Source: Thermus brockianus (lineage in GTDB: Bacteria; Deinococcota; Deinococci; Deinococcales; Thermaceae). From it: a DNA stretch of 63,304 bases. The stretch lies in contig NZ_JAKEDV010000005.1 of the NCBI RefSeq assembly GCF_021462505.1, forward strand, positions 141,671 through 204,974, written 5' to 3'. The notes below the pieces were generated by a model. It was not told the origin of the DNA. It worked only from the letters and a program-made list of their open reading frames with translations, and ran no database searches. Shown piece by piece: positions 11,692-22,049 of the stretch (position 1 is the first letter of the stretch; every line of letters starts with the position of its first letter). The position numbers and the translations under genes were made by a program.

Positions 11692-12171
11692 CTATAGCAC
11701 AAGGGGCGAAACCCCGGAGGCGTCAAGGGCCGCCAAGAGCTCGGCGAAGCGTACCCCCAGCACCGGGTGCCGCCCCTCGGGGAGGAGGTCCAGAAGGGGC
11801 ACCAAGACGAAGGCCCGCTCGTGGAGCCTCGGGTGAGGCACCTGAAGCCCTTCCTCCTCCAGGACCAGATCCCCGTAGAGGAGGAGGTCCAGGTCAATGG
11901 TCCTCGGGCCCCAGCGCTCCTTGCGCTCCCGGCCCAGGGCCCTTTCCACCTCCAGGAGGGCCTGGAGGAGCTCCCTGGGGTCCAAACCCGTGTCCAACTC
12001 CGCCACCAGGTTCAAATAGGGGGGTTGCGGGGGGCCCACGGGCGCCGTCTCGTACACGGGAGAAAGGCGGAGAAGACGGGTCTTGGGCAGGCGGGAGAGG
12101 AGGGACACGGCGGCCAAGAGGTAGCCCGCCCGGTCCCCCAGGTTGGAACCCAGCCCCACGTAGGCCAGCAC
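11692..12171 (-). CDS. folK: HPPK, folate biosynthesis
   Basis: Hydroxymethyldihydropterin pyrophosphokinase transfers pyrophosphate from ATP to the pterin precursor of folate. The signatures are VGLGSNLGDR at residues 5-14 and the GPRTIDLDLLLYGD block in the middle that carries the two magnesium-binding aspartates. I choose GTG 12171 (159 residues): a TAGACT -10 at 12179-12184 ends seven bases upstream, and the more distal open frame has no family similarity. It stands alone; folP and folB are not here. Confidence 0.92.
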   Translation of the reverse strand: MLAYVGLGSNLGDRAGYLLAAVSLLSRLPKTRLLRLSPVYETAPVGPPQPPYLNLVAELDTGLDPRELLQALLEVERALGRERKERWGPRTIDLDLLLYGDLVLEEEGLQVPHPRLHERAFVLVPLLDLLPEGRHPVLGVRFAELLAALDASGVSPLVL

Positions 12172-12178
12172 GCCCCCA

Positions 12179-12206
12179 AGTCTATCCCGTTGACACCGGG
12201 GGGCAA
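12179..12206 (-). promoter_or_regulatory. folK promoter, interleaved with lysJ promoter
   Basis: On the minus strand TTGCCC (12201-12206), a 16-base spacer and TAGACT (12179-12184) lead to GTG 12171 after seven bases. The folK -35 lies inside the spacer of the plus-strand lysJ promoter, so the two cannot easily be occupied together. Confidence 0.65.
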
Positions 12207-12218
12207 GCCCCCTACCCT
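12190..12218 (+). promoter_or_regulatory. lysJ promoter
   Basis: Perfect TTGACA (12190-12195), a 17-base spacer and TACCCT (12213-12218). The spacer contains the inverted repeat GGGGGC-AA-GCCCCC (12199-12212), a possible operator. This is the best -35/-10 pair seen in the window. Transcription would begin near 12225. Confidence 0.75.
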
Positions 12219-12227
12219 GGAAGAGAG

Positions 12228-12251
12228 ATGGCCGCCCGGGGCAAAACCTAA
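12228..12251 (+). CDS. putative leader peptide MAARGKT
   Basis: A seven-codon reading frame, ATG to TAA, encodes MAARGKT. It starts nine bases after the -10 of the lysJ promoter, so it would be at or almost at the mRNA 5' end. It holds one Arg codon (12237-12239) and one Lys codon (12243-12245), fitting a gene used in lysine (and possibly arginine) synthesis. It is followed by two mutually exclusive hairpins. Leader-peptide attenuation has been reported for the main lysine cluster of T. thermophilus; its use here is inference. Confidence 0.5.
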   Translation: MAARGKT

Positions 12252-12256
12252 CGGGG

Positions 12257-12301
12257 CCTGGGAAGCCTGGCTTCCCGGGCCCGCCCCGGGAGCTTTTCTT
12301 T
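12257..12301 (+). terminator. putative attenuator: antiterminator and terminator hairpins
   Basis: Hairpin A pairs 12257-12267 with 12269-12279 (about ten pairs around GGGAAGCC/GGCTTCCC). Hairpin B pairs 12270-12279 with 12285-12293 (GCTtCCCGGG with CCCGGGAGC, one bulged T, five-base loop) and is followed by TTTTCTTT at 12294-12301. B has the form of an intrinsic terminator. The two share 12270-12279 and cannot coexist. The layout between leader peptide and lysJ is that of classical attenuation. Confidence 0.6.
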
Positions 12302-12314
12302 GCGGGGGGCACGT

Positions 12315-14557
<2,243 letters not shown>

Positions 14558-14604
14558 ACAACTGCCTCCTGCCGCCTCGAGGCGCAAAAGACCCCGGGCC
14601 AGGT

Positions 14605-17600
14605 TTAGCTGAGTCTTTCCCACGCCTCCAATACAAGCCTACGGGTGCGGTACTCCCCGTAGCGCTTTATCTCCTTTTCCCTGAGCACCCGGAAGGTTTC
14701 CCCGGGAAAACGGCTCCTTTCCCGCCGCTTGCGGTAAGCCGCTTCGTCCAGGGGGTCTTCCACTTCCTCGTAATCGGAAAGGATGTCCTTAAGCTCCCCT
14801 TCCGTGAGGTCCTGAGGGTCCAGGATGTAGCGGAGTTGCTTGCGGTTTAGGCCGTAAAGCCTGGCGTAGTAGGCGTCCAGTTCGGCCCGGAGCCTAGCCC
14901 GCCTCTCTTCGTCCCATTGGAAGGGCGGGAAGGGGTAGGGGCCCTCGAGCCACGCGGGGGGCTTGTCCAGGTGCGCCGGGGCTTCCTCTCGCCAGCGCCT
15001 GATGGCTTCCCGGAGGTCTTCGTCCGCCTCTTCCCAAACGTCCTGGGCTAAGGGGGCTAAGTCCCAGGCGGTGTAGACGAGCTCCAGGACCCGGGGGACG
15101 AGGAAGCGGAGGTCCTCTTCCGTGTAGCGGTCGGGGGGGAGGACGGGGAACTGCTTGAGGTAGTGGAAGCTCAAGTCCGTGGCGCCCACTTTTTGGCGGG
15201 CGGCATAGTCCAACACCAAACCATTCAGGTTTGCCAGGAGGGTGAGGATGCGGAAGCTTGGCTCGGAGGAAAGGAGCAAGGGGGCCTTTCCCCCCACCCC
15301 TAGGCGGGGAAGAACGGTGAAAATCACCGTGCGCTCATCGGTGGCGCGAGCCACGTTGCGAAAGGCGAGGAGCCACCGCCGCCTGGGAAAGCGAGCACCT
15401 TCCAGATGGGAAAGGCGCTCCTCCACAAAGCCTTCCGGGAGGTAGTAGGCCGGCGTGACCGAGTACGTAGGGTCAGAAAGGGCCGTAGGCGATAGGGGTT
15501 GGATCTCCCCCGAGGCGTAGTCCGCATAGCGATGGTTGTACTGGTGAAACATCTTCGCTTCCCAAAAGGGCACATAGGGTTCCCCTTCCAGGTCCAAGCG
15601 GTGACCAAACCGCTTTGCCCCCTTCAGGCTTTGCGGGGAGCGCAGGAAGGGAGAATTGTGTTCTAGAGGCATAAGCAACCCCAAACGAATCTTCCAGGGG
15701 TCTTCTTTAGGCGCCTCCTTATAGAAAACGCCAGCCACCCGGTAAAGGTGGCGGGCGAGTTCCGCATCCTGGGGGGTGCGGAAGAGGGGAAGCGTGCATG
15801 TGTTCGGGTTGAAAAGGGCAATATCCTCTGCGGATAGCGTCAAAGAACGCTTTTCATCCCGAGCTTCTTCGGGCTCCTTCAGGAAAAAGGCCATCCTGGC
15901 CCCTTTGCTTCTGGCGTTAGAGCTTTGCCCTCCCCCCTCAAAGGCCACCAGGGCAAACCGAAAACGGCTATCCACCTCCGGGAAAAACCCTTTTCGGTTT
16001 TCAAAGTCATAAACGGTTCGGAGCGTTCCCTTTAGCACCAGATCCCGAAAGAGGCTCAGGCTACCCGAGTCCGTGGCCAAACCGGTGGGCACCAAAAGCC
16101 CACAGAAGCCACCAGGACGGCATAAGGAACGAGCGAGCTCGGTAAAAAATTGGTAGGTGTTCGCCCCTTTACCCGTTAAGGGAAAACGGCCCGAAGCCCT
16201 GAGAAAGCGGGTCATGCCCTCCTCTTCTCGCAAGCGAGTCCAAGGCGGGTTCCCCAACACCACGTCAAACCCCCCTTGGGCGAAGACCTCGGGGAACTCC
16301 AGCCACCAGTGGAAGAAGCGGTGGCGCCTTGCAAGTTCCTCGGCGAGCTCGCTTAGGGCGGGGTCCACCCCATCCTCCAGGGCCCGCCACACCGCTTCCG
16401 TGGTGATGAAGGGGCCCTTGCCCTCAAGCCGTTGGAAGAAGGCCGCCGTCCAGAGGTCCGAGGCGAGCTTGAGCCTTCGCCAGGCATCCTTCTCCCTGAG
16501 CGCCTCGTAAAAACGAGCCTTGGCCACCACCTCCTGCGGGCAGTTCTCGGGGAGCTGGGCGAACTCTTGAAGGAGTTTGACAAGGTTTTCTCGCTCCTCT
16601 TTTAGAACGCTTTCCCTAGGGGGAGTAAAGAGGGTCTGCTCCCCCTCCCGCTGGCAGCGGTTCTCCTTCTTGAGGGAGGCCGCTACCTCCTTGGCGTCCC
16701 CTTTCTTGGGGGTAAAGGCTTCCTCGGGTATCCCCTCCGCCAGCACCTCGGGATCCAGAACGCCCACCAGGGAGTTGCCGCACTTCACGCGGTGGTCCAG
16801 GAAGGTGAGGGGCTTACCTGGCACGTGGCTTTCCATCCAGAGGGCTACCCGGCAAAGCTCCACCGCCAGGGGGTTCAGGTCCACAGCGTAGAGGCAGTTC
16901 GCCACCACGTCCCGCACCGCCTGGCGGTACGCCTCGGGAGAGGGCTCCTCCTCCCCGGTGCGCACCTGGGCCAGGCGGCGGGCGAGCCTCCGGGCTACCC
17001 CCAGGAGGAAGTGCCCGCTCCCCGAAGCGGGGTCCAGGATCTTGAGGGAGAGGAGGGCTTCCTCACGGGCTTTGGGATCGTCCCCCGCCGCCTTCAGGCG
17101 CTCCTCCACCACGGGGTCCAAAGTCTCCCGGAGGACCAGGTCCACCAAGGCTTCCGGGGTGTAGTAGCTCCCCGTGCGCTTTCTCAGCGTACCCGACTGG
17201 AAGGCGAAGCGGCGCTCTTCCCCTCGTCCTTCCACCACCGGGGTGTGGTCCAGAAGGCTTTCGTACACCGAGCCCAGTTCCTCCACGTCCAAAGCGGCGT
17301 AGTTGATGCGCTTGAGCCCTTCCTTCCCATCCCGGAAGAAGACCAGATGGTGGAACGCCTGGAGGAGGTGGCGGTTGTCCACGGCATACGGGCCCTCCTC
17401 GAGGGGGATGGGCTCAAAAAGGTGGCCGTTCAGGACGTCCAAGCCCAGGATCTTGGCGGCGGGCTCGGTCCCCACGAGGAGTCCCGGCTCCCTCAGGAGC
17501 CGGAACAGGGTCTTGAGACCAAGCCAGAGGTCGTAATCCTCCGTGTAGGCCTCCTTGTCGGTGGAAAGGTCCAGGAGGCGGTGGGGGGAGAAGGATCGGC

Positions 17601-18036
17601 GGTAGAGTTCATTCCCTCCCAGGACCCCTCGTGCCTCCGCCACTAGGAGGAAAAGAATGCGGTAGGCGATGCGCAGGAGGTCGCGGTAAAGCGCCTCCGG
17701 GTCTTGGGCCAAAACCCTTCCGTCAGGACCCCGGAGGAAGCCCGTGCCGAGGTCTCCAACAAAGCCCTTTACAGCCGCAATCAGGTTTTCCTCACCCTGT
17801 TCAACGCAAAGGTCTCCCCCCACGGGTTTAGGCGGGGCCTTCGGGAACCCCAAGGGTACGAGCGCTTCGTGAGGAAGAACCTTCTGAACGGCTTCCACCA
17901 GGCCAAGATGAACCCATACCCCAGCATCCCTGCGGGACATCAGAGGACGCAAGTCAAGAATGTCCCCTTGACGGGCTACCAAAACCCAGTCCCGCCCCCT
18001 ATAGCGGACGAAGGAACCCAGAGAAAGAACACTCAC
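14605..18036 (-). CDS. large Eco57I/DISARM-type adenine methylase, probable chimera
   Basis: A 1143-residue class I SAM-dependent DNA methylase. SAM motif I is LDPASGSGHFLLG (334-346) and catalytic motif IV is NPPW (596-599), the N6-adenine type. The C-terminus FPGETFRVLREKEIKRYGEY resembles DISARM DrmMI. Residues 1-50 (LGSFVRYRGRDWVLV, then LDLRPL) look instead like the N-terminus of SNF2-type DISARM helicases, and the usual methylase N-terminus before about residue 85 seems missing. GTG 18036 follows GGAGAGG. No helicase, nuclease or drmABC genes adjoin, so it is an orphan; activity is uncertain. Confidence 0.75.
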   Translation of the reverse strand: MSVLSLGSFVRYRGRDWVLVARQGDILDLRPLMSRRDAGVWVHLGLVEAVQKVLPHEALVPLGFPKAPPKPVGGDLCVEQGEENLIAAVKGFVGDLGTGFLRGPDGRVLAQDPEALYRDLLRIAYRILFLLVAEARGVLGGNELYRRSFSPHRLLDLSTDKEAYTEDYDLWLGLKTLFRLLREPGLLVGTEPAAKILGLDVLNGHLFEPIPLEEGPYAVDNRHLLQAFHHLVFFRDGKEGLKRINYAALDVEELGSVYESLLDHTPVVEGRGEERRFAFQSGTLRKRTGSYYTPEALVDLVLRETLDPVVEERLKAAGDDPKAREEALLSLKILDPASGSGHFLLGVARRLARRLAQVRTGEEEPSPEAYRQAVRDVVANCLYAVDLNPLAVELCRVALWMESHVPGKPLTFLDHRVKCGNSLVGVLDPEVLAEGIPEEAFTPKKGDAKEVAASLKKENRCQREGEQTLFTPPRESVLKEERENLVKLLQEFAQLPENCPQEVVAKARFYEALREKDAWRRLKLASDLWTAAFFQRLEGKGPFITTEAVWRALEDGVDPALSELAEELARRHRFFHWWLEFPEVFAQGGFDVVLGNPPWTRLREEEGMTRFLRASGRFPLTGKGANTYQFFTELARSLCRPGGFCGLLVPTGLATDSGSLSLFRDLVLKGTLRTVYDFENRKGFFPEVDSRFRFALVAFEGGGQSSNARSKGARMAFFLKEPEEARDEKRSLTLSAEDIALFNPNTCTLPLFRTPQDAELARHLYRVAGVFYKEAPKEDPWKIRLGLLMPLEHNSPFLRSPQSLKGAKRFGHRLDLEGEPYVPFWEAKMFHQYNHRYADYASGEIQPLSPTALSDPTYSVTPAYYLPEGFVEERLSHLEGARFPRRRWLLAFRNVARATDERTVIFTVLPRLGVGGKAPLLLSSEPSFRILTLLANLNGLVLDYAARQKVGATDLSFHYLKQFPVLPPDRYTEEDLRFLVPRVLELVYTAWDLAPLAQDVWEEADEDLREAIRRWREEAPAHLDKPPAWLEGPYPFPPFQWDEERRARLRAELDAYYARLYGLNRKQLRYILDPQDLTEGELKDILSDYEEVEDPLDEAAYRKRRERSRFPGETFRVLREKEIKRYGEYRTRRLVLEAWERLS

Positions 18037-18518
18037 CTCGCCTCTCCGCCTACCCCTTTCCTCGCTTTCCCCTGCGCAAACAGACCAAACATTCTTCAAG
18101 CAAACGCGCGACGCCTTCCTAAAAGATACACCACCTTACCCGAAGGGCAGGATAAACTCGCCGGCGTAAAAAGGCAGCCACATACTGGCACTCGGGATGG
18201 AAGCCCCCGACAAGTACTTTGCCCCCACACCCCGGAAGCGGTATAGACCCCCGAAGAAGGAGATTGCGGGAACACCTTGTGCTTCTGCGCACAAGAGGCC
18301 CTCGAGAGGATGGAAGAAAGACTAAAAAGAGAGGCAACGGCTTTGGAAAGCGGGGTCGCGGACCCTGAGGGAAGCCCCGCCAACACCCCACCCAATAATG
18401 GATCCTACTATCGTCCGGGTATGCCTGGCGATGTGTTAGGGAAAGCCCGCAAGACAATGCTCTCTTAAGCGTGAGCAACGACATCTCTTCCAAGAGATGC
18501 AGAATGGATCTATAAAAG
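18037..18518. other. non-coding gap upstream of the methylase
   Basis: About 480 bases with lower G+C than the flanks and no convincing gene on either strand. Frames that stay open translate to composition-driven sequence. One minus-strand stretch (18129-18314) yields a more protein-like run containing ISFFGG and WLPFYAG but has no good start codon, a stop just upstream and no recognisable family. No CRISPR repeats, IS ends or attachment-site duplications were seen. It may be the scar of lost defence genes. Confidence 0.5.
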
Positions 18519-18552
18519 AAACTCCCCGTCCTACTATCAAGGCGGGGAGTTT
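18519..18552. terminator. bidirectional intrinsic terminator
   Basis: AAACTCCCCG (18519-18528) pairs with CGGGGAGTTT (18543-18552). Read on the minus strand it is followed by a TTCTTTTATA tract and sits 13 bases past the tRNA-Val 3' end, so it ends the tRNA operon. On the plus strand it is followed by TGGCTTTTTAT. Confidence 0.85.
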
Positions 18553-18565
18553 TGGCTTTTTATGG

Positions 18566-18642
18566 TGGTGGGCGGCAGAGGATTTGAACCTCTGACCTCT
18601 CGCTTGTAAGGCGAGCGCTCTGACCAACTGAGCTAGCCGCCC
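18566..18642 (-). tRNA. tRNA-Val (UAC)
   Basis: Read on the minus strand the acceptor arms GGGCGGC and GCCGCCC pair, followed by discriminator A and an encoded CCA. The anticodon loop CTTACAA sits in the stem CTCGC/GCGAG, giving anticodon UAC for valine. The T-arm contains GGTTCAAATCC. It is second in a two-tRNA transcript, one base after the tRNA-Glu CCA. Confidence 0.95.
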
Positions 18643-18643
18643 G

Positions 18644-18718
18644 TGGTGACCCCAGGGGGAATCGAACCCCCGTTTCGGCCTTGAGAGGGCCGCGTCCTGA
18701 CCGCTAGACGATGGGGCC
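18644..18718 (-). tRNA. tRNA-Glu (CUC)
   Basis: The minus strand shows acceptor GGCCCCA pairing with TGGGGTC (one G-T wobble), discriminator A and encoded CCA. The loop CTCTCAA between GGCC and GGCC gives anticodon CUC for glutamate. Its T-loop TTCGATT contains one of only two TCGA sequences I found outside CTCGAG in the window. Confidence 0.95.
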
Positions 18719-18749
18719 CCAAAACGAGGGGCATCAGCCCCAGAGGTTC

Positions 18750-18778
18750 AGTCTACCCGCTCCCTCCAAAGCCTGCAA
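18750..18778 (-). promoter_or_regulatory. promoter of the tRNA-Glu/tRNA-Val operon
   Basis: On the minus strand TTGCAG (18773-18778), a 17-base spacer and TAGACT (18750-18755). Initiation near 18743 leaves a roughly 25-base 5' leader before tRNA-Glu, as expected for a processed tRNA precursor. Confidence 0.75.
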
Positions 18779-18862
18779 CCACCCACGAGGAGGTCCAGCC
18801 CTTGCCAATTGCCAAGGGCGGATAACCGCTCCCAAGGGAACACCCGGGTTTAAACTGGGCTT

Positions 18863-20458
18863 GTGGCTTACTTGGGGTTGAGCCTTCTGCTTCTCGTTAT
18901 CCTCGGTCTTTCGCCTCGCACTTCATTCTGGAGCGAACACACCCTCCTTCCCTGGGTAGGGTTAGCTGCTGGAGGATACCTTCTCACCCGTAGAAAGCCC
19001 TTTTGGGGTCTTAGCCTCCTCTTTTTTGGTTTCAGCGATGCGGTGGGAAGCCTGGAACTTTTCTTAGATAGTACGCAACGAGTTCTCTTAGAAACCCTTT
19101 TCGCTCTTCTGGGTTACGTTAGCCTAGCCCTAGGCATCCTACAAGTACCAGGCCACCCACCTCGCATAACCCTTTTTCTGCTTCCTCTAGGGCTTTTGGG
19201 AATAGAGGTTCTAGCGCAAGCGGGGCTTGGCTTGAATGCGCTTTACATTGCTTGGAACCTCGCGCTTCTCTTCCTGGTCCTTCCCAAATTAGAAACGCTT
19301 TTTCATACAGGACCCGATGACAGGTCTCTATGGGGCGTAGGGTTACTTTTCCTCCTCACCGAAGGTATGGCCTCCCCTTATACGCAAGGCCAAACCGGAG
19401 ACCCCCTCCACCTTTTAAGAACCCTAGGTTACGTGTTCTTAGCGATTGGGATAGCTAGAACTCCCCAGGGAGAGCCTTCCTTCACCTACCAAGCTTTGGC
19501 CTTAAGCGGTTTGTTTGTGTATCCCATCCTCTTTTTCGTAGACAATTTTCCAATAGCCATGCGCATACTGGCCCTCTACGGGGGGATAGTGGGGTCTTTG
19601 GGTCTCCTTTATGCGCACCACCTGGAATGGAAGCGCACGGAAGAAAAGAACTTGCGCTGGATACGATTTCTGAGGGAGCTTGCTCGCCTTACTCCCCGGA
19701 TCACCCAAACCCTTAGCCCCGAAGCAGTCCTAATAGGCGCATTGGAAGCCACCCGCACCTTGATCCCCGAAGCGGTGGGCCTCGAGGTCCTCAGCAGGCG
19801 AGGGCTTGTGGGGCTCCGCACCCCCTATAGCCTAAAGGTACCTATGAACGGGGAATCCGCCCACCTATACCTCCGAAAACCTCCTAAAGAACCTCTTCCC
19901 GAAGGCTTGCTCTCTCTCCTAGGCGAGCGGCTTCGCCAAGTGCTCAAGCAGGTGGAGTGGGGTACCTTGGCGCTGACCGATCCCCTCACCGGGCTTCTCA
20001 ACCGCCGGGGCCTCGAGGTAGAGCTCCCCAAGCTCCTTTCCCTAACCAGGCGTTACCATAATCCCCTAAGCGTTGCCCTACTGGATATTGACCACTTCAA
20101 GCGCATCAACGACGCCTTCGGCCACGCTGTGGGAGACCAAGTGCTCAAGGCCCTAGGCCGCATCCTCCAAGGAAGCCTTCGCCGAGAAGACGTGGCGGTG
20201 CGCTATGGTGGCGAGGAATTTCTCCTGCTTCTCTACGGCGCAGACCAGCGGGCAGCCATGGAAGTGGTGGAGCGGATCCGATCCCGCTTCCGCGCCCAGA
20301 AGGTGGAACCTATCCCCTACCCTTTAACCCTTTCCGCAGGGATAGCAGGCGGCAAGACACCCAATGGGCTAGAGGAGGTGGAGGAGTGGGTGCTCAAAGC
20401 CGATTACGCCCTCCTCCGGGCCAAGGAAACGGGGCGCGACCGCATCACCCTAGCCTAG
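18863..20458 (+). CDS. membrane-bound diguanylate cyclase
   Basis: A 531-residue protein with about eight hydrophobic segments in the first 250 residues, a linker of about 115 residues and a C-terminal GGDEF domain. The active site is intact, RYGGEEF at 447-453, with the product-inhibition I-site RxxD at 440-443 five residues before it, so c-di-GMP synthesis with feedback control is predicted. The signal sensed by the membrane part is unknown. GTG 18863 lies six bases after TAAACT (18851-18856), so it is probably leaderless. Codons are markedly less GC-rich than in neighbours, suggesting acquisition or relaxed selection. Confidence 0.88.
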   Translation: MAYLGLSLLLLVILGLSPRTSFWSEHTLLPWVGLAAGGYLLTRRKPFWGLSLLFFGFSDAVGSLELFLDSTQRVLLETLFALLGYVSLALGILQVPGHPPRITLFLLPLGLLGIEVLAQAGLGLNALYIAWNLALLFLVLPKLETLFHTGPDDRSLWGVGLLFLLTEGMASPYTQGQTGDPLHLLRTLGYVFLAIGIARTPQGEPSFTYQALALSGLFVYPILFFVDNFPIAMRILALYGGIVGSLGLLYAHHLEWKRTEEKNLRWIRFLRELARLTPRITQTLSPEAVLIGALEATRTLIPEAVGLEVLSRRGLVGLRTPYSLKVPMNGESAHLYLRKPPKEPLPEGLLSLLGERLRQVLKQVEWGTLALTDPLTGLLNRRGLEVELPKLLSLTRRYHNPLSVALLDIDHFKRINDAFGHAVGDQVLKALGRILQGSLRREDVAVRYGGEEFLLLLYGADQRAAMEVVERIRSRFRAQKVEPIPYPLTLSAGIAGGKTPNGLEEVEEWVLKADYALLRAKETGRDRITLA

Positions 20459-20486
20459 CACCCCCACGCCTTTACAATGGGAGAAG

Positions 20487-22049
20487 ATGCTCGTCCGCCT
20501 CGAGGTGAAAAACCTCGCCGCCATCCGCGAGGCCACCCTGGAGCTCGCCCCCGGTCTCAACGTCCTCACCGGGGAAACGGGGGCCGGGAAAAGCCTCCTG
20601 GTGGACGCCTTGGCCCTCCTTTTGGGGGAGCGGGCCGAGGGGCTTATCGGGCCCTATGGGGATAGCCTCCTGGTCACCGCCTTCTTCCAGGGGGAAGGGG
20701 AGCGGGTGCTTTCCCGAAGGGTGGGGGTCCGCTCCACGCCCCGCATAGACGGGGAGGTGGTGAGCCTGAGGGAACTCCAGGAGGAGGCGGAACGCTGGCT
20801 CTCCCTCCATGCGCAACACGCCGCCTTGGCCCTGCTTTCCCCCAGGCGCCAGCGGGAGCTCCTGGACGCCCTCCTCCCCCCCGGCCACCTCCAGGCCTAC
20901 CGGGAAGCCCACGCCCGCTACCAGGCTCTCCTTCAGGAAAAAGAGGCCCTGGAGGAGGCCCTGCGGGCCAAAAGCGAGCGGGAAGACCTCCTGCGCTTCC
21001 AACTCCGGGAAATCCAAGAGGCCAAGCCCCGTCCCGGGGAAGACCTAGAGCTGGAGGAGGAGGCCCGGCGCCTACGGCACCTGGAAACCTTGCGGGAACG
21101 GGCGGGGAAGGCCTATGCGCTCCTCACCGAAGAGGGGCTTTCCCCTTGGGAAAACGCCGTGCGGGAGCTTCGCCAGGGGGGGCGGTACGACCCCGCCCTG
21201 GAGGCCCTGGCCAAGGACCTGGAGGCCGCCCTGGAGGGGGCGGAGGCGGTGGCGCGGGAGCTAGAGGCGTACTTGGAGGGCCTCGAGGCCGACCCTGGCC
21301 GCCTGGCCCAACTGGAGGAACGCCTCGCCCTCCTGGAGCGCCTCAAGCGCAAGTACGGCCCCACCCTGGAGGAGGTCCTGGCCCACGGGGAGCGGGCCAA
21401 GGCGGAGCTTGCCGCCTTGGAAGGGGGTGAGGAACGCCTTTTTGAGGTGCGAAAGGACCTCCTGAAGGCAGAAGAAACGCTCCTCCGGCTAGGGGCGGAG
21501 CTAAGCCAGGCCCGGCAAGGGGCGGCCAAGAAGCTCGCCCGGGCCATGGAGGAGGAGCTCGCCGCCTTAGGCCTCCCCCAGGCCCGCTTCCAGGTGGCCC
21601 TCACCCCCTTGCCCGAGCCCGGGGCCTTTGGCCTGGAGGAGGTGGCCTTTCGCTTCGCCGCCCATCCCCGCCTACCCCTCTCCCCCCTCTCCGCCGCCAG
21701 CGGGGGGGAGCTTTCCCGCATCGCCCTCTCCCTCGCCCTCCTCACCGGGGCCGAGGCCCCCACGGTGGTCTTTGACGAGATGGACACCGGGGTGGGCGGG
21801 GAAACCGCCTGGAAGCTCGCCGAGCGCCTCGCCCGCCTGGGGGAAAAGCGCCAGGTCCTGGTGGTGACCCACCTGCCCCAGGTGGCCGCCCGGGCCCACC
21901 GCCACCTTAAGGTGGTGAAGGAAGAGGGGGAGGTGCGGGTGGAGGTGCTGGAGGGGGAGGAAAGGGTGCGGGAGCTCGCCCGCCTCCTCTCGGGCCAGTA
22001 CACCGAGGCCGCCCTCTCCCACGCCAGGCTCCTCCTGGAGGCGCGATGA
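20487..22049 (+). CDS. recN: DNA repair ATPase RecN
   Basis: SMC-like ATPase that gathers broken DNA ends during recombinational repair. Walker A is GETGAGKS at 29-36, the ABC signature SAASGGELSR and Walker B TVVFDEMDTGVGG are in the C-terminal part, and a coiled-coil-rich centre (about 130-350) separates the head halves. At 520 residues it is slightly shorter than the roughly 550 usual. ATG 20487 is eight bases from TACAAT (20473-20478). It overlaps the next start by four bases. Confidence 0.95.
   Translation: MLVRLEVKNLAAIREATLELAPGLNVLTGETGAGKSLLVDALALLLGERAEGLIGPYGDSLLVTAFFQGEGERVLSRRVGVRSTPRIDGEVVSLRELQEEAERWLSLHAQHAALALLSPRRQRELLDALLPPGHLQAYREAHARYQALLQEKEALEEALRAKSEREDLLRFQLREIQEAKPRPGEDLELEEEARRLRHLETLRERAGKAYALLTEEGLSPWENAVRELRQGGRYDPALEALAKDLEAALEGAEAVARELEAYLEGLEADPGRLAQLEERLALLERLKRKYGPTLEEVLAHGERAKAELAALEGGEERLFEVRKDLLKAEETLLRLGAELSQARQGAAKKLARAMEEELAALGLPQARFQVALTPLPEPGAFGLEEVAFRFAAHPRLPLSPLSAASGGELSRIALSLALLTGAEAPTVVFDEMDTGVGGETAWKLAERLARLGEKRQVLVVTHLPQVAARAHRHLKVVKEEGEVRVEVLEGEERVRELARLLSGQYTEAALSHARLLLEAR

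Noticed and set aside
18119..18493. Minus-strand 124-codon frame between the methylase and tRNA-Val.
   Set aside because: No family resemblance, poor codon bias and no promoter or ribosome-binding site.
18037..18560. CRISPR array or insertion-sequence remnants in the largest non-coding gap.
   Set aside because: No regularly spaced repeats, terminal inverted repeats or target duplications were visible; the one strong inverted repeat is the tRNA terminator.
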